A DNA stretch of 64,000 bases from Eubacterium plexicaudatum ASF492 (GTDB taxonomy: Bacteria; Bacillota; Clostridia; Lachnospirales; Lachnospiraceae), in contig NZ_AQFT02000001.1 of assembly GCF_000364225.2 (NCBI RefSeq), positions 4,717,501 through 4,781,500 on the forward strand. Reading direction: 5' to 3'. The notes below the pieces were generated by a model. That model worked only from the letters and a program-made list of their open reading frames with translations, was not told the DNA's origin and searched no databases. Of the stretch, positions 27,055-36,657 are shown piece by piece. Made by a program: the position numbers and the translations under genes. How positions within the stretch are numbered: position 1 is the first letter of the stretch; each line of letters opens with the position of its first letter.

Positions 27055-28698
27055 ATGGATGATAAAAGTACAAAAATTAATAAAGAATGGATAATTAAAA
27101 ATGAAAAAAATTTATTATTTCGATGGATTTGTGTATTATTGGCTCTGACAATCAGTGTTTTGCCTGCAGCAACGGTACAGGCAAAAAAGAGTAAAAATTA
27201 CTGGCCCAAGCTTTCCGATGAAATTACGGCCGGGGCAGCCATTTTGATGGATGTGGATACGGGAACTATATTATATAAAAAAATATTAATCAGGTATATT
27301 ATCCTGCAAGCATTACCAAAATATTGACAACGCTGATTGCCGTAGAGAACAGCAGTATGGACGAAGTAGTTACTTTTTCCGAAGATGCGGTTTATAAGAC
27401 GCAAGGTGGTTCCGGAATTTGGCGTGATATTGGTGAAGTGATGACCATGGAACAGTGTTTGTATGCGGTCATGCTGGAATCTGCGAATGAATGCGCTTAT
27501 GCGGTGGCAGAACATATCAGTGGTTCCATATCAAAATTTTCCAAGTTGATGAACGAAAAAGCAAAGGAACTCGGATGTAAGTCTTCCCGATTTATGAATC
27601 CACATGGGTTACCGGATGAAAAGCATTATGTAACAGCAAAGGATATGGCTATTATAGCCAAAGCTGCCTATGAAAATGAGACCTTTCGGGCCATTTGCGG
27701 TACAAAACGCTATACGATTCCTCCGACAAATAAACATCGCGAATCTACTTATATGGTAAATCATCATAAGATGCTTTATCCAAAAGATACGGATGCATAT
27801 TTATATGATTATTGTATCGGTGGTAAGACCGGGTATACGAATGCAGCCGGAAATACGCTTGTTACTTACGCACAGAAAGACGGTATGACATTACTGGCTG
27901 TTATTTTAAATGGATCGTCTCCGCAGTATTGGAATGAGACGCGGGCGCTTTTTGATTTTGGATTTGAAAATTTCAATCTTTGTAATGTTTCGGAATATTT
28001 TGAAGCAGATGAAAGCTACGACGAAGAAAAATATGACTCTTTAAATACAAATGATCCATATGCGCAGATTGATCCGCAGGCTCAGATTATACTTCCGAAG
28101 ACCGTTAATTTCAGCAAAGCAGAGATGCAGATCGGTTATGATAATCTGCCGGATGATGCATTGGCACAGCTGAAATATACTTATGGCAAAAGAAATATAG
28201 GAACAGCCAATATTATACGTACACATACTTTAATTGATAAAAGTGATGGAATTGTAAATGATACGTCCGGAAATCAACAGGAGACGCTTTTAGACGATTC
28301 GAATCAACTGACAGATATAAAAACAGAGAACGAGTCGGAGGGGAAATCCGAACAGGTAGATGAAAAAAAGAGGATAAAAATCTGGTTCCGGTATTTTAGA
28401 TAAGATTAAAAATTTTGATCTTATGGATAAGGTTCGTAATTTTGATATTGGTAAAGTATTTTCCAATATTGCCGATTGGTTTAAAAATTTGAAATTTGAG
28501 TTTTCTTTAAAAAGTGTCATAATAGCAGTTAGCATTGTATTTGTGATTGTCTTTATGATTATATTAAAAGTTCTTTTTGAAAAATCTTATGTGATTCGAC
28601 AAAAGATAGCAAATTACAGGAACAGGAAAAGAGCACGGAAACAGTATATTGTTATCAGAGATTCACGCAGATCAAGAAGAGGAAGACGAAGACGCTAA
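27055..28698 (+). CDS. D-alanyl-D-alanine carboxypeptidase, PBP5-like (three apparent frameshifts)
   Basis: This is a peptidoglycan-trimming serine carboxypeptidase of the S11 family. A signal peptide occupies about residues 15-43 (LLFRWICVLLALTIS..AKKSK). The active-site SITK lies just after the first break (A7 run 27277-27283; one added A gives LYKKNINQVYYPASITKILTT). The SAN motif (LESANE) and KTG (IGGKTGYTNAAG) follow in the second frame. Two more runs (A7 28363-28369 and A5 28376-28380), each short by one A, separate the core from the last segment. When repaired the protein continues through DKIKNFDLMDKV to a C-terminal transmembrane helix (about 28509-28570) and a very basic tail (RRSRRGRRRR). 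The C-terminal anchor matches membrane-bound low-molecular-weight PBPs. Confidence 0.88.
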
Positions 28699-28771
28699 AT
28701 TTGAATTTGGGCAGAAATTGGAAAAATTATATTAAGACAATATAAATACTGAAATATTTGACTTTCATAAT

Positions 28772-28808
28772 AAAAACGACAATTATTTAATAGAAATATT
28801 GTCGTTTT
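28772..28808. terminator. Terminator after the carboxypeptidase
   Basis: Arms 28772-28783 and 28798-28808 (ACGACAAT with ATTGTCGT core) form a stem flanked by A and T runs, suitable as a bidirectional terminator between two convergent genes. Confidence 0.8.
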
Positions 28809-28913
28809 ATTATTGAGGACATTATATAAATATAATTAAATTTTTAAATATCTATGTGAAATATTGGTTTTATCAACTTATTTTGTTATTGTTTAAATTA
28901 CTTATAACAAATT

Positions 28914-29453
28914 TCAGAGAGACAGGTCCGTATCGCTTTCCACATTTATTTTAATAAACTCCGAAAAAAATTCGGTGAGCTTTTCCGGATTTTTTGTATA
29001 TATTAAAATGCCGGAGTCTGTTTCTGTCAGTGTTACAAAGAGCCTTTGCAGCTCAGGAGCCGAACGGATAAGATGGATTACATGTTTGCGTTTCCAATAT
29101 TCTGTTTTTATTAATATAGGTGTACAGTTTTGCAGGTTAATAAGAGTGGAGGATTGAAGTAAGAGAGAAAGCTCCTGTTCTGCTTTGTACTCTTCAACCG
29201 TTTTATTGATAATAAAATAGCCGTTTTCGTCACGGGGAAGGTTCAATGCATTGATTGCTCGCTGTACTTGTTTGGTCAGACCTGGGGAAGCAGGATGCAG
29301 AGATTCAAAATAAATCATAAAGTCCGAAGCCTGCTTAAAATGATGGTTTTCTCCATATTCTTCAAATTCGCGGGTTAATATTCTTTTGATTGTCTGTTCG
29401 CATGATTTTCTGGATGGATTCTTATGTGAAGAACTTAAATGTGAAGATGGCAT
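28914..29453 (-). CDS. Hypothetical protein, possibly DNA-binding
   Basis: This 179-residue soluble protein was not assigned to a family. The N-terminal half is basic and helical, with an HTH-like stretch (GLTKQVQRAINALNLPRDEN followed by a GYFIINKT wing-like strand). The C-terminal half is alpha/beta (IHLIRSAPELQRLFVTLTE, SGILIYTKNPEKLTEFFSEF). The layout loosely recalls two-domain repressors such as ArgR, but this is only an impression of architecture. An AAAGGA lies upstream of the ATG. The gene is convergent with the carboxypeptidase and divergent from the AbiE-like pair. Confidence 0.5.
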   Translation of the reverse strand: MPSSHLSSSHKNPSRKSCEQTIKRILTREFEEYGENHHFKQASDFMIYFESLHPASPGLTKQVQRAINALNLPRDENGYFIINKTVEEYKAEQELSLLLQSSTLINLQNCTPILIKTEYWKRKHVIHLIRSAPELQRLFVTLTETDSGILIYTKNPEKLTEFFSEFIKINVESDTDLSL

Positions 29454-29620
29454 ATGCAGAACGTCCTTTCATTATCATAAATTTAAAAGTAAATGCATAC
29501 GGTGTTATTTTTATATAATAGTATATTTATGTAATATTATGCAAGACTTTTATCTGTGATTTTGTTTGACAGAGTTATACGAATAGGAATATAATGTAAG
29601 CAAATACTCGGATTATAGTT

Positions 29621-30271
29621 ATGGAGCGGAAAAATCGTATGAGTGAAAATAAAATGACCAGACAGGAAAAACGGGACAAACAGACCGAACAGATTCAAAC
29701 GCTGCTGGAACAGAATGGCGGCATTGTGAAAACATCTCAGCTCAATGAACTGGGAATGGATTATCGGCGGATACAGTCTTTTGTTGATGAAGGTGTTCTG
29801 GAAAGAGTAAAAAACGGGTATTATTCTATGAATTATCACAGAAAACGGGAAGAGGATCTTATTACCGCTTTATTCTCCGATTGTGTGCTGACGATGGAAA
29901 GTGCATTATATTGCCATCATTATTTAAAAAACAGACCGTTTAAATGGACAATTGCCGTTGATAAAAATACATCTAAGTCACGATTTAAAACGGATTATCC
30001 GTTGGTACAGCCATATTATACGGAACCGGAAGTACTGCAGATGGGAACGATGAAGATGACTTTAGGCAGTCGTGAAATGTCCGTGTACTGCAAGGAACGA
30101 CTAATCTGTGATATTTTAAAATATGAAAATCGTATGGAACGGGATGACCTGCAGCAGGCGCTTCGTGCATTTATAGCAGATAAAGAAAAAGATATTGCGA
30201 AGCTGTTAGAATATGCAAAAGAGAGAAAAGTTCTGTCAAAAGTGCGCAATCAGGTAGGAGTGTGGCTATAA
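29621..30271 (+). CDS. AbiEi-like antitoxin with winged-helix domain
   Basis: This is a 216-residue protein of the type IV toxin-antitoxin AbiEi antitoxin class. An N-terminal winged helix (IQTLLEQNGGIVKTSQLNELGMDYRRIQSFVDEGVLERVKNGYYSM) is followed by the conserved core (LFSDCVLTMESALYCHHYL, REMSVYCKERLICDILKYENRM). AbiEi proteins usually repress their own operon and neutralise a nucleotidyltransferase toxin. The start may be the ATG at 29621 or at 29639; no strong Shine-Dalgarno decides. Its stop overlaps the next gene as TAATG, typical of such pairs. Confidence 0.82.
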   Translation: MERKNRMSENKMTRQEKRDKQTEQIQTLLEQNGGIVKTSQLNELGMDYRRIQSFVDEGVLERVKNGYYSMNYHRKREEDLITALFSDCVLTMESALYCHHYLKNRPFKWTIAVDKNTSKSRFKTDYPLVQPYYTEPEVLQMGTMKMTLGSREMSVYCKERLICDILKYENRMERDDLQQALRAFIADKEKDIAKLLEYAKERKVLSKVRNQVGVWL

Positions 30272-31151
30272 TGAGTAATCAGCTGTTAAATGAAAAATTT
30301 ATCAGGCAGCGGAGTGAAGAACTTCAGATTTCTTATGAAAATCTGTTTGCGGCTTCGGTGTTGGAAGATATTGTACAAAAGATTGCTCAATCAGACTATG
30401 CGGAAAATTTCTGGATGAAAAACAGTGAAAGTCTGAATTTGGATAATTACAGGAAGAAAGTAGATTTGAAGCTTTCCTTTTTATTATGGAGACCGAAAAT
30501 TTCCATTATAAAAAACGTGAAATAGGTAATTTATTTGCAGAAATTTTCCGAAATTATAAGAAGGAAACAATTCATTGGAACTATAGTATATCAATGGATT
30601 GGGGAAAAATATATATTGATATGGTAGCAACTTTCTGCCTGTTAAAAGTCCCGGTTAAAATAAAACTGGAACCGGTAGCTCAGGAAAATTTGGTCCCATA
30701 TGTCAGGGATATTCAGTTGTTTTCAAATAATAATCGTAAAATACAAATATATTGTTTTCCAAGTGAATATGTCATTTCGGAAAAGTTCCTGGAAATTATA
30801 AATAAGCTGGAGCTTTTGAATGATCTGTCATATTATATGGATATTTATGAAATATTAAAAAGAGATATTCTTTCGGGCAGAAAAGTCTGGGAGCTTTTGA
30901 TGGAAGGCTGCATGCAACAGAGAATCGCAATAGAAGAAAAAAGATTTGCCATGTTGATGTCTTATCGGACAAACAGCTATATGGAAAAGAAATGGAAAGC
31001 ATATTTGCGTCGAAAAAAAAGAAAACAGCCGGATTGGAGTGACGTGATCGATATAATAGAACGTTTTTTTAGAGTAATATGGGATCATATGTGCAGAAAT
31101 GTTGTTTATCTGGGAGACTGGATGCCGGAACTTGGAAGATGTATTGACTGA
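30271..31151 (+). CDS. Putative AbiEii-type partner protein (one apparent frameshift)
   Basis: Two frames make one protein of about 293 residues. The first begins MSNQLLNEKFIRQRSEELQI and runs to KLSF. A T5 run (30478-30482) that needs one more T links it to METENFHYKKREIGNLFAEI and on to the stop. Position and TAATG overlap with an AbiEi-like gene argue for the cognate partner. However, the usual nucleotidyltransferase motif (GG-T-L with catalytic Asp) is not evident, so the toxin assignment is by context. The C-terminus is strongly basic (KKWKAYLRRKKRKQPDW). Confidence 0.5.
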
Positions 31152-31198
31152 TATCAATAAATTGTCTGATGTATGAAGTATATGGTAAAAGGGGAGAA

Positions 31199-32677
31199 AT
31201 GGACGAACAAATATTGCAGTATAAAGATTTATATGAACGGCTGGCAGCTTACGGAAAGTCAGATTATTATCCGTTTCATATGCCGGGACACAAAAGGGCG
31301 GCATTAAATTTTGCAAATCCATATCAGATTGATATTACTGAGATCGAAGCATTTGATTCTTTATATTATGCAGAAGATCTGTTACGGGATTCGCAAAAAC
31401 GGCTTCAAAAGATTTACAACAGTAAAAGATCTTATTATCTGATTAATGGAAGTACCGGTGGAATATTAAGTGCAATTGGCGCGTCCATAAAAACAGGTGA
31501 TGAAATTATCATTGCCAGAAACTGTCATAAATCGGTATATAATGCGGTAAAATTGTTTCAATTAAAGACGCATTATATTTATCCCCAGTTTATGGAATGC
31601 GGCATTCAGGGAAAAATAGTTCCGGAACAGTTAGAGGATGTGCTGAAAGAACATAAAAATATAAAGCTGGTTGTAATAACATCCCCTACGTATGATGGCA
31701 TTGTATCGGATATTAAAAAAATAGCGGATATTGCACATCGGTATGATGCAACTCTTATTGTTGATGAAGCGCATGGCGCACATTTTTCATTGAGCAGTTA
31801 TTTTCCGGAGTCTTCTGTCAGCCTGGGAGCAGATCTTGTCATTCATAGTTTGCACAAGACATTGCCGAGCTTTACGCAGACAGCAGCTTTGCACGTAGCC
31901 GGCGACAGAGCAGATATTTTAGGACTGGAAGAAATGATGTCGATTTTTCAGAGCAGTTCACCTTCTTATTTATTAATGGCTGGGATTGATCGTTGTATTG
32001 GAATTATTGAGAGATCAGGAAAACAGCTTTTTGATAAATATGAAGAAAATCTGAAACGTTTTTACGAAATCGGTAAAAATCTGAAGCATCTGCATGTATT
32101 GACGGAAAAAGATTACGAAGCATATGATGTTCCGGCAGTGGATCATGGAAAAATACTGATTCGAACGTGTCATCCAAAGGTAAATGGTGTACAGCTGTAT
32201 GATTTGTTGTTAAACAAATATCATCTTCAGATGGAAATGAGTTCCGCTCAATATGTATTGGCAATGACAAGCATTATGGATACACAGGAAGGATTTGATC
32301 GTTTATTTTGGGCGTTGTTGGAGATTGACCGTGATTTGGAACTTACGTCCGATCTGCTGGAAGTATGCGATGATTACCGTAATAAGAGTCAATTAGGAAA
32401 GTTTTTGGAACGGGTTTATGAAAAGCGGGAAAAAGTTATGGAAATTTCCGATACGGAACACTATAATATAGAAGAAACACTTCTTCAGAGCTCCGTTGGA
32501 AAAATAAGTGCGGAATATATTTATCTGTATCCGCCAGGAGTTCCTATGATTGTGCCGGGAGAAACAATATCGGATCATTTGATCGAGGTCATTGGGAAGT
32601 GTAGGAATTTGGGACTGCATCTGCAGGGATTAAGAGACAGACAGTGTCAGAAAATCCTTACCGTTGCATCAATATAA
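31199..32677 (+). CDS. Orn/Lys/Arg decarboxylase-like PLP enzyme (YaaO-like)
   Basis: This is a fold-I PLP-dependent amino-acid decarboxylase of 492 residues. The N-terminal PFHMPGHKR motif, SGGxxS-type GSTGGILSAI, and IVDEAHGAHF lead to the PLP-lysine segment VIHSLHKTLPSFTQTAALH (near residue 222). A C-terminal domain with YPPGVPMIVPGE follows. In Bacillus the homologue yaaO starts the yaaO-tmk-yaaQ-yaaR-holB cluster; here yaaR and holB follow directly. Substrate cannot be read from sequence; arginine or lysine decarboxylation for polyamine synthesis is the usual guess. The ATG at 31199 has a GGGGAG unusually close. Confidence 0.9.
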   Translation: MDEQILQYKDLYERLAAYGKSDYYPFHMPGHKRAALNFANPYQIDITEIEAFDSLYYAEDLLRDSQKRLQKIYNSKRSYYLINGSTGGILSAIGASIKTGDEIIIARNCHKSVYNAVKLFQLKTHYIYPQFMECGIQGKIVPEQLEDVLKEHKNIKLVVITSPTYDGIVSDIKKIADIAHRYDATLIVDEAHGAHFSLSSYFPESSVSLGADLVIHSLHKTLPSFTQTAALHVAGDRADILGLEEMMSIFQSSSPSYLLMAGIDRCIGIIERSGKQLFDKYEENLKRFYEIGKNLKHLHVLTEKDYEAYDVPAVDHGKILIRTCHPKVNGVQLYDLLLNKYHLQMEMSSAQYVLAMTSIMDTQEGFDRLFWALLEIDRDLELTSDLLEVCDDYRNKSQLGKFLERVYEKREKVMEISDTEHYNIEETLLQSSVGKISAEYIYLYPPGVPMIVPGETISDHLIEVIGKCRNLGLHLQGLRDRQCQKILTVASI

Positions 32678-32699
32678 TAGGAAGACAGCAGGACAGAAT

Positions 32700-33140
32700 A
32701 TGGATATTAAAGTAAATCAGGCGTCAGCAGTCGTACCGATGGAAGGGACGGCGCCGACAGAAAATGTAGGAGATGGTTTTAAATTTGCATTGACCAGCGC
32801 GATTGAAGATTCGGATCTTCAGCAGCAGATCGAGGCAATGCTGAAAGATATTACGAAACAGGGTGAATTGATTGCGCGGCATATGGATATCAGAGATATG
32901 AAAAAATACCGCGGCCAGATCAAAGAATTTTTAAATGAAATCATTAATCGTTCTCATAAATTTTCCAGAGAAAATTTTTTAGATCGTAAGGGCAGGCACC
33001 GTGTGTATGGAATTATACGCCTTGTAGACAGTAATTTGGATGAGCTTGCACAGGAGTTGTGCGAAGAAGAAAAAGATCACATTAAGATACTAAGTAAGAT
33101 CGGCGAGATTACAGGTCTGTTACTGGATATTTTTACTTGA
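32700..33140 (+). CDS. yaaR: YaaR family protein (DUF327)
   Basis: The 146-residue helical protein matches the length of Bacillus YaaR. Conserved features include the central GELIARHMDIRDMKKYRGQIKEFL region and the RKGRHRVYGIIRLVDSNLDEL block. The start at 32700 has an AGGA 7 nt upstream and gives MDIKVNQASAV; the ORF is open further upstream, overlapping the decarboxylase end. Function is unknown. Tight spacing to holB (22 bp) indicates an operon. Confidence 0.88.
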   Translation: MDIKVNQASAVVPMEGTAPTENVGDGFKFALTSAIEDSDLQQQIEAMLKDITKQGELIARHMDIRDMKKYRGQIKEFLNEIINRSHKFSRENFLDRKGRHRVYGIIRLVDSNLDELAQELCEEEKDHIKILSKIGEITGLLLDIFT

Positions 33141-33162
33141 TGAAAACGGAAGGAGCGCTAGA

Positions 33163-34152
33163 ATGGCTGGTTTTAAAGATATCATAGGACATACACAGAT
33201 TATTGAGCATTTTCAAAATGCAATAAAACTCGATAAAATATCACATGCTTATATTTTAAACGGACCTGATTTATCGGGAAAAAAAATGTTGGCAGAAGCT
33301 TTTGCCATGGCTCTTCAGTGTGAAAAAAAAGGAACGGAAGGATGTATGGAATGCCATTCCTGTAAACAGGCGCTTAGCCATAATCAGCCGGATATCAGAT
33401 ATGTGATGCATGAAAAACCAAATACGATATCCGTAGATGATATCCGCAGACAGGTCAACCAGGATATTGTAATAAAACCGTATGCAAGTCCTTATAAAAT
33501 TTATATTATAGATGAAGCCGAAAAGATGAATGTTCAGGCACAAAATGCTTTATTAAAAACAATTGAAGAACCTCCGGCATATGCGGTTATTCTTTTATTG
33601 ACGACAAATGCGGATATGTTTCTTCCTACGATTTTATCTCGTTGTATCTGTCTGAATCTGAAACCGGTCGCGAATGAAAAAATACGAAATTATTTAATGC
33701 AGCATTTGCAGGTACCTGACTATCAGGCGGACATTTGTATGGCTTTTGCACAGGGAAATACGGGAAAAGCGCTCAAGCTGGCAGGATCTGAGAATTTTCA
33801 GGAACTGAAAGATTCTGCGGTGCAGCTGATGAAGCGCATAAAAGATATTGATGTGTATGAAATGGGAGAAGCCGTAAAACAGATCGGTGAATATAAGTTG
33901 TCTATTCATGATTATTTTGATATTATGATGGTGTGGTATCGGGATGTATTGATGTATAAGGCTACGATGGATATTAATGGATTAATTTTCAAAGAGCATG
34001 TATATGATATCAAACATCAGGCCAGCAAAAGTTCGTATCATGGAATTCAGGAAGTATTAAATGCTTTGGAAAAAGCAAAAATAAGATTAAATGCAAATGT
34101 TAATTTTGATATTACAATTGAATTATTATTGCTGACAATGAAGGAGAATTAA
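33163..34152 (+). CDS. holB: DNA polymerase III subunit delta'
   Basis: This is a clamp-loader subunit of 329 residues. A P-loop-like GPDLSGKKM lies near residue 30. A zinc module with four cysteines (C-x8-C-x2-C-x2-C around residues 50-65) follows. The IIDEAEKMNVQAQNALLKTIEEPP segment and the SRC motif (LSRCICLNL) are conserved. AAGGAG precedes the ATG. It lies between yaaR and ricT as in Bacillus. Confidence 0.94.
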   Translation: MAGFKDIIGHTQIIEHFQNAIKLDKISHAYILNGPDLSGKKMLAEAFAMALQCEKKGTEGCMECHSCKQALSHNQPDIRYVMHEKPNTISVDDIRRQVNQDIVIKPYASPYKIYIIDEAEKMNVQAQNALLKTIEEPPAYAVILLLTTNADMFLPTILSRCICLNLKPVANEKIRNYLMQHLQVPDYQADICMAFAQGNTGKALKLAGSENFQELKDSAVQLMKRIKDIDVYEMGEAVKQIGEYKLSIHDYFDIMMVWYRDVLMYKATMDINGLIFKEHVYDIKHQASKSSYHGIQEVLNALEKAKIRLNANVNFDITIELLLLTMKEN

Positions 34153-34157
34153 TTTAT

Positions 34158-35063
34158 ATGACGAAAATCGTAGGAGTCAGGTTTCGTAATGCAGGTAAGA
34201 TATACTATTTTGATCCTATAGATATGGAGATGGAAACAGGAACACATGTCATTGTGGAGACTGCGCGTGGTGTGGAGTTTGGTACGGTGATGATAGCGCC
34301 GAAAGATGTGGAAGATGACAAAGTGACGCAGCCTTTGAAACCGGTCATACGGATTGCAACGGATGCCGATGAGAAACAGCAGCAGAAGAATAAGGAAAAG
34401 CAGGAAAATGCTTATAAAATATGTCTGGAAAAAATCGAAAAGCATGGACTGGAGATGAAACTTGTTCAGGCAGAATATACGTTTGATAATAATAAACTGT
34501 TATTTTATTTTACCGCAGATGGAAGGATTGACTTTCGGGAATTGGTAAAAGATCTGGCTTCCGTATTTCGAACAAGAATCGAATTACGCCAGATTGGTGT
34601 GAGAGATGAAACAAAAATTCTGGGAGGAATTGGGATTTGCGGCAGGCAGCTGTGCTGTTCCTCCTATTTGACCGAATTTGTTCCGGTTTCGATTAAAATG
34701 GCAAAAGAACAAAATTTATCATTGAATCCTACAAAGATATCAGGAGTCTGCGGGAGATTAATGTGCTGTTTGAAAAATGAACAGGAAACATATGAGTATT
34801 TAAACAGTACGCTTCCGGAGATCAATGAGTATGTGACAACAAAAGACGGACTGCGGGGAGAGGTACAAAGTGTCAGTGTATTGCGGCAGCTGGTAAAAGT
34901 CAAAGTCGATGTCAATGGTGAAAAAGAACTGCGGGAATATAAAGTCAAAGAATTAAAATTTAAACAGAAGAAGCATAAAGTGAAAGTATCTGCTGAAGAA
35001 ATTAAGAAACTGTCAGTATTGGAAGATCGGGAAGGAAAATCAAAATTAGATGATACAAAATAA
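34158..35063 (+). CDS. ricT: PSP1-domain protein RicT (YaaT)
   Basis: RicT belongs to the RicAFT (YmcA-YlbF-YaaT) complex that affects RNase Y activity, sporulation and competence in Bacillus. The PSP1 C-terminal domain is complete. The cysteine motifs CGRQLCCSSYL and CGRLMCCLKNEQ (about residues 160-205) correspond to those that ligate Fe-S clusters. The C-terminal tail is highly charged. Length is 301 residues; the gene starts 5 bp after holB with an AAGGAG. Confidence 0.93.
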   Translation: MTKIVGVRFRNAGKIYYFDPIDMEMETGTHVIVETARGVEFGTVMIAPKDVEDDKVTQPLKPVIRIATDADEKQQQKNKEKQENAYKICLEKIEKHGLEMKLVQAEYTFDNNKLLFYFTADGRIDFRELVKDLASVFRTRIELRQIGVRDETKILGGIGICGRQLCCSSYLTEFVPVSIKMAKEQNLSLNPTKISGVCGRLMCCLKNEQETYEYLNSTLPEINEYVTTKDGLRGEVQSVSVLRQLVKVKVDVNGEKELREYKVKELKFKQKKHKVKVSAEEIKKLSVLEDREGKSKLDDTK

Positions 35064-35790
35064 TCTCCGAGATGGAGAACGGTTGGATGAACTTCAGAGA
35101 AATGGTTACGTAATTATATAAAACCCGAAAAAGTTCTGTTTTGGAATGGATGCGGTATTATTGTCCGGATTTGCTCAGGTAAAAGAAAAAGAATGTGCTT
35201 TGGATTTAGGAACCGGAACAGGAATTATACCAATTTTACTGGAAGCGAAAACAAAAGGGAAGCACTTTACAGGGCTTGAAATACAGCCCGAAAGTGCGGA
35301 TATGGCAAAACGCAGTGTAGAACTGAATCATTTGGAGTCTAAAATAGAGATTGTAACCGGAGATATTAAAGATGCTTCCAAACGTTTTGGAGCATCTTCT
35401 TTTGATGTTATTACAACAAATCCTCCGTATATGATTGGAAATCATGGATTAAAAAATGCTGAAGATGCAAAAACCATTGCGCGCCATGAGGTATTATGTA
35501 CATTAGAAGATATTTTACGAGAGAGTTCCAGGCTGCTTCCTCCAAAGGGAAGATTTTATATGGTTCACCGACCATTTCGTCTGGCGGAAATTATATGTCT
35601 GATGACGAAATATGGTTTGGAACCAAAGAGGATGAAGCTGGTCTATCCATTTGCAGACCGGGAACCCAATATGGTTTTAATTGAAGGGCTGCGTGGAGGA
35701 AAACCGAGGCTGACCGTTGAAAAGCCATTGATTATATACAAGGAAGATGGAAAATATACGGATGAGATATACGAAATATATGGATATTAA
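35050..35790 (+). CDS. tRNA1(Val) adenine-N6-methyltransferase-like (YabB/TrmN6), interrupted by an in-frame stop
   Basis: The ATG at 35050 overlaps ricT by 14 bp and reads MIQNNLRDGERLDELQRNGYVII. At codon 24 it then meets TAA (35119-35121), where the family usually has a Gln in IIQNPEKFCFG. The same frame continues with NPKKFCFGMDAVLLSGF, the SAM motif LDLGTGTGIIPILL and the N6-adenine catalytic NPPY (VITTNPPYM). So this is a nonsense change, not a frame slip. A shortened protein could start at the ATG 35146 but would lose the first 32 residues. C-terminus is intact. Confidence 0.85.
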
Positions 35791-35815
35791 ATGATAATTA
35801 AAATAAGGAGAAATG

Positions 35816-36657
35816 ATGTCCGGAAAATTATATATATGTGCGACGCCGATTGGTAATCTGGAAGATATTACCGTACGGGTACTGCATACGTTGCAAAATG
35901 TAAATCTGATAGCAGCTGAAGATACCCGTAATTCAATCAAATTACTCAATCATTTTAACATTAAAGTTCCAATGACGAGTTATCATGAATTTAATAAAAT
36001 AGAAAAAGCATATCAACTGGTAGAGAAAATGCGGGCAGGAAATGATGTTGCTTTAATAACAGATGCAGGGACGCCGGCAATATCTGACCCGGGTGAGGAT
36101 TTGGTCAGAATCTGCTATGAAGAAGGAATTGAGGTTGTTTCTTTACCAGGAGCAAGTGCCTGTATCACGGCACTCACTTTATCCGGATTAAGTACAAAAG
36201 ATTTGTTTTTGATGCATTTTTGCCGCGGGATAAGAAAAAACGCGGCATTATATTGGAAGAGTTAAAAACAGAAACACGTACTATTGTTATTTATGAGGCG
36301 CCTCATCATCTGATACGCACGTTGGAAGACCTTTATCAGGCGCTTGGAAACCGAAAAATATCCGTGTGTCGGGAACTTACAAAAAAACATGAGGAAGTTA
36401 GGCGGACTACCATTTCAGATCTGCTTCTATATTATGAAACGCAGGAACCTCGTGGAGAATATGTCCTTATTATTGAAGGAAAATCGTATCAGGATATTGA
36501 GAAAGAAAACAGAGAAGACTGGATGCGCATGGAATTAGCTGAACATATGAACTTGTATGAATCAAAAGGAATTTCCCGGAAAGATGCAATGAAAATGGTA
36601 GCAAAAGACAGAGGATTAACAAAAAGGGATGTGTATCAGCAGCTATTGAATCAATAA
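35816..36657 (+). CDS. rsmI: 16S rRNA (cytidine-2'-O)-methyltransferase RsmI (one apparent frameshift)
   Basis: RsmI methylates the ribose of C1402 in 16S rRNA. The tetrapyrrole-methylase fold is seen: KLYICATPIGNLEDITVRVL, AEDTRNS, ALITDAGTPAISDPGEDLV and LPGASACITALTLSGLS. At a T5 run (36206-36210) one T is missing; adding it gives DLFFDAFLPRDKKKRGIILEEL and continues in the last frame to DVYQQLLNQ. The second ATG of the MM pair (35816) has better Shine-Dalgarno spacing. Its 3' end overlaps the convergent DUF885 gene by 15 bp. Confidence 0.92.
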
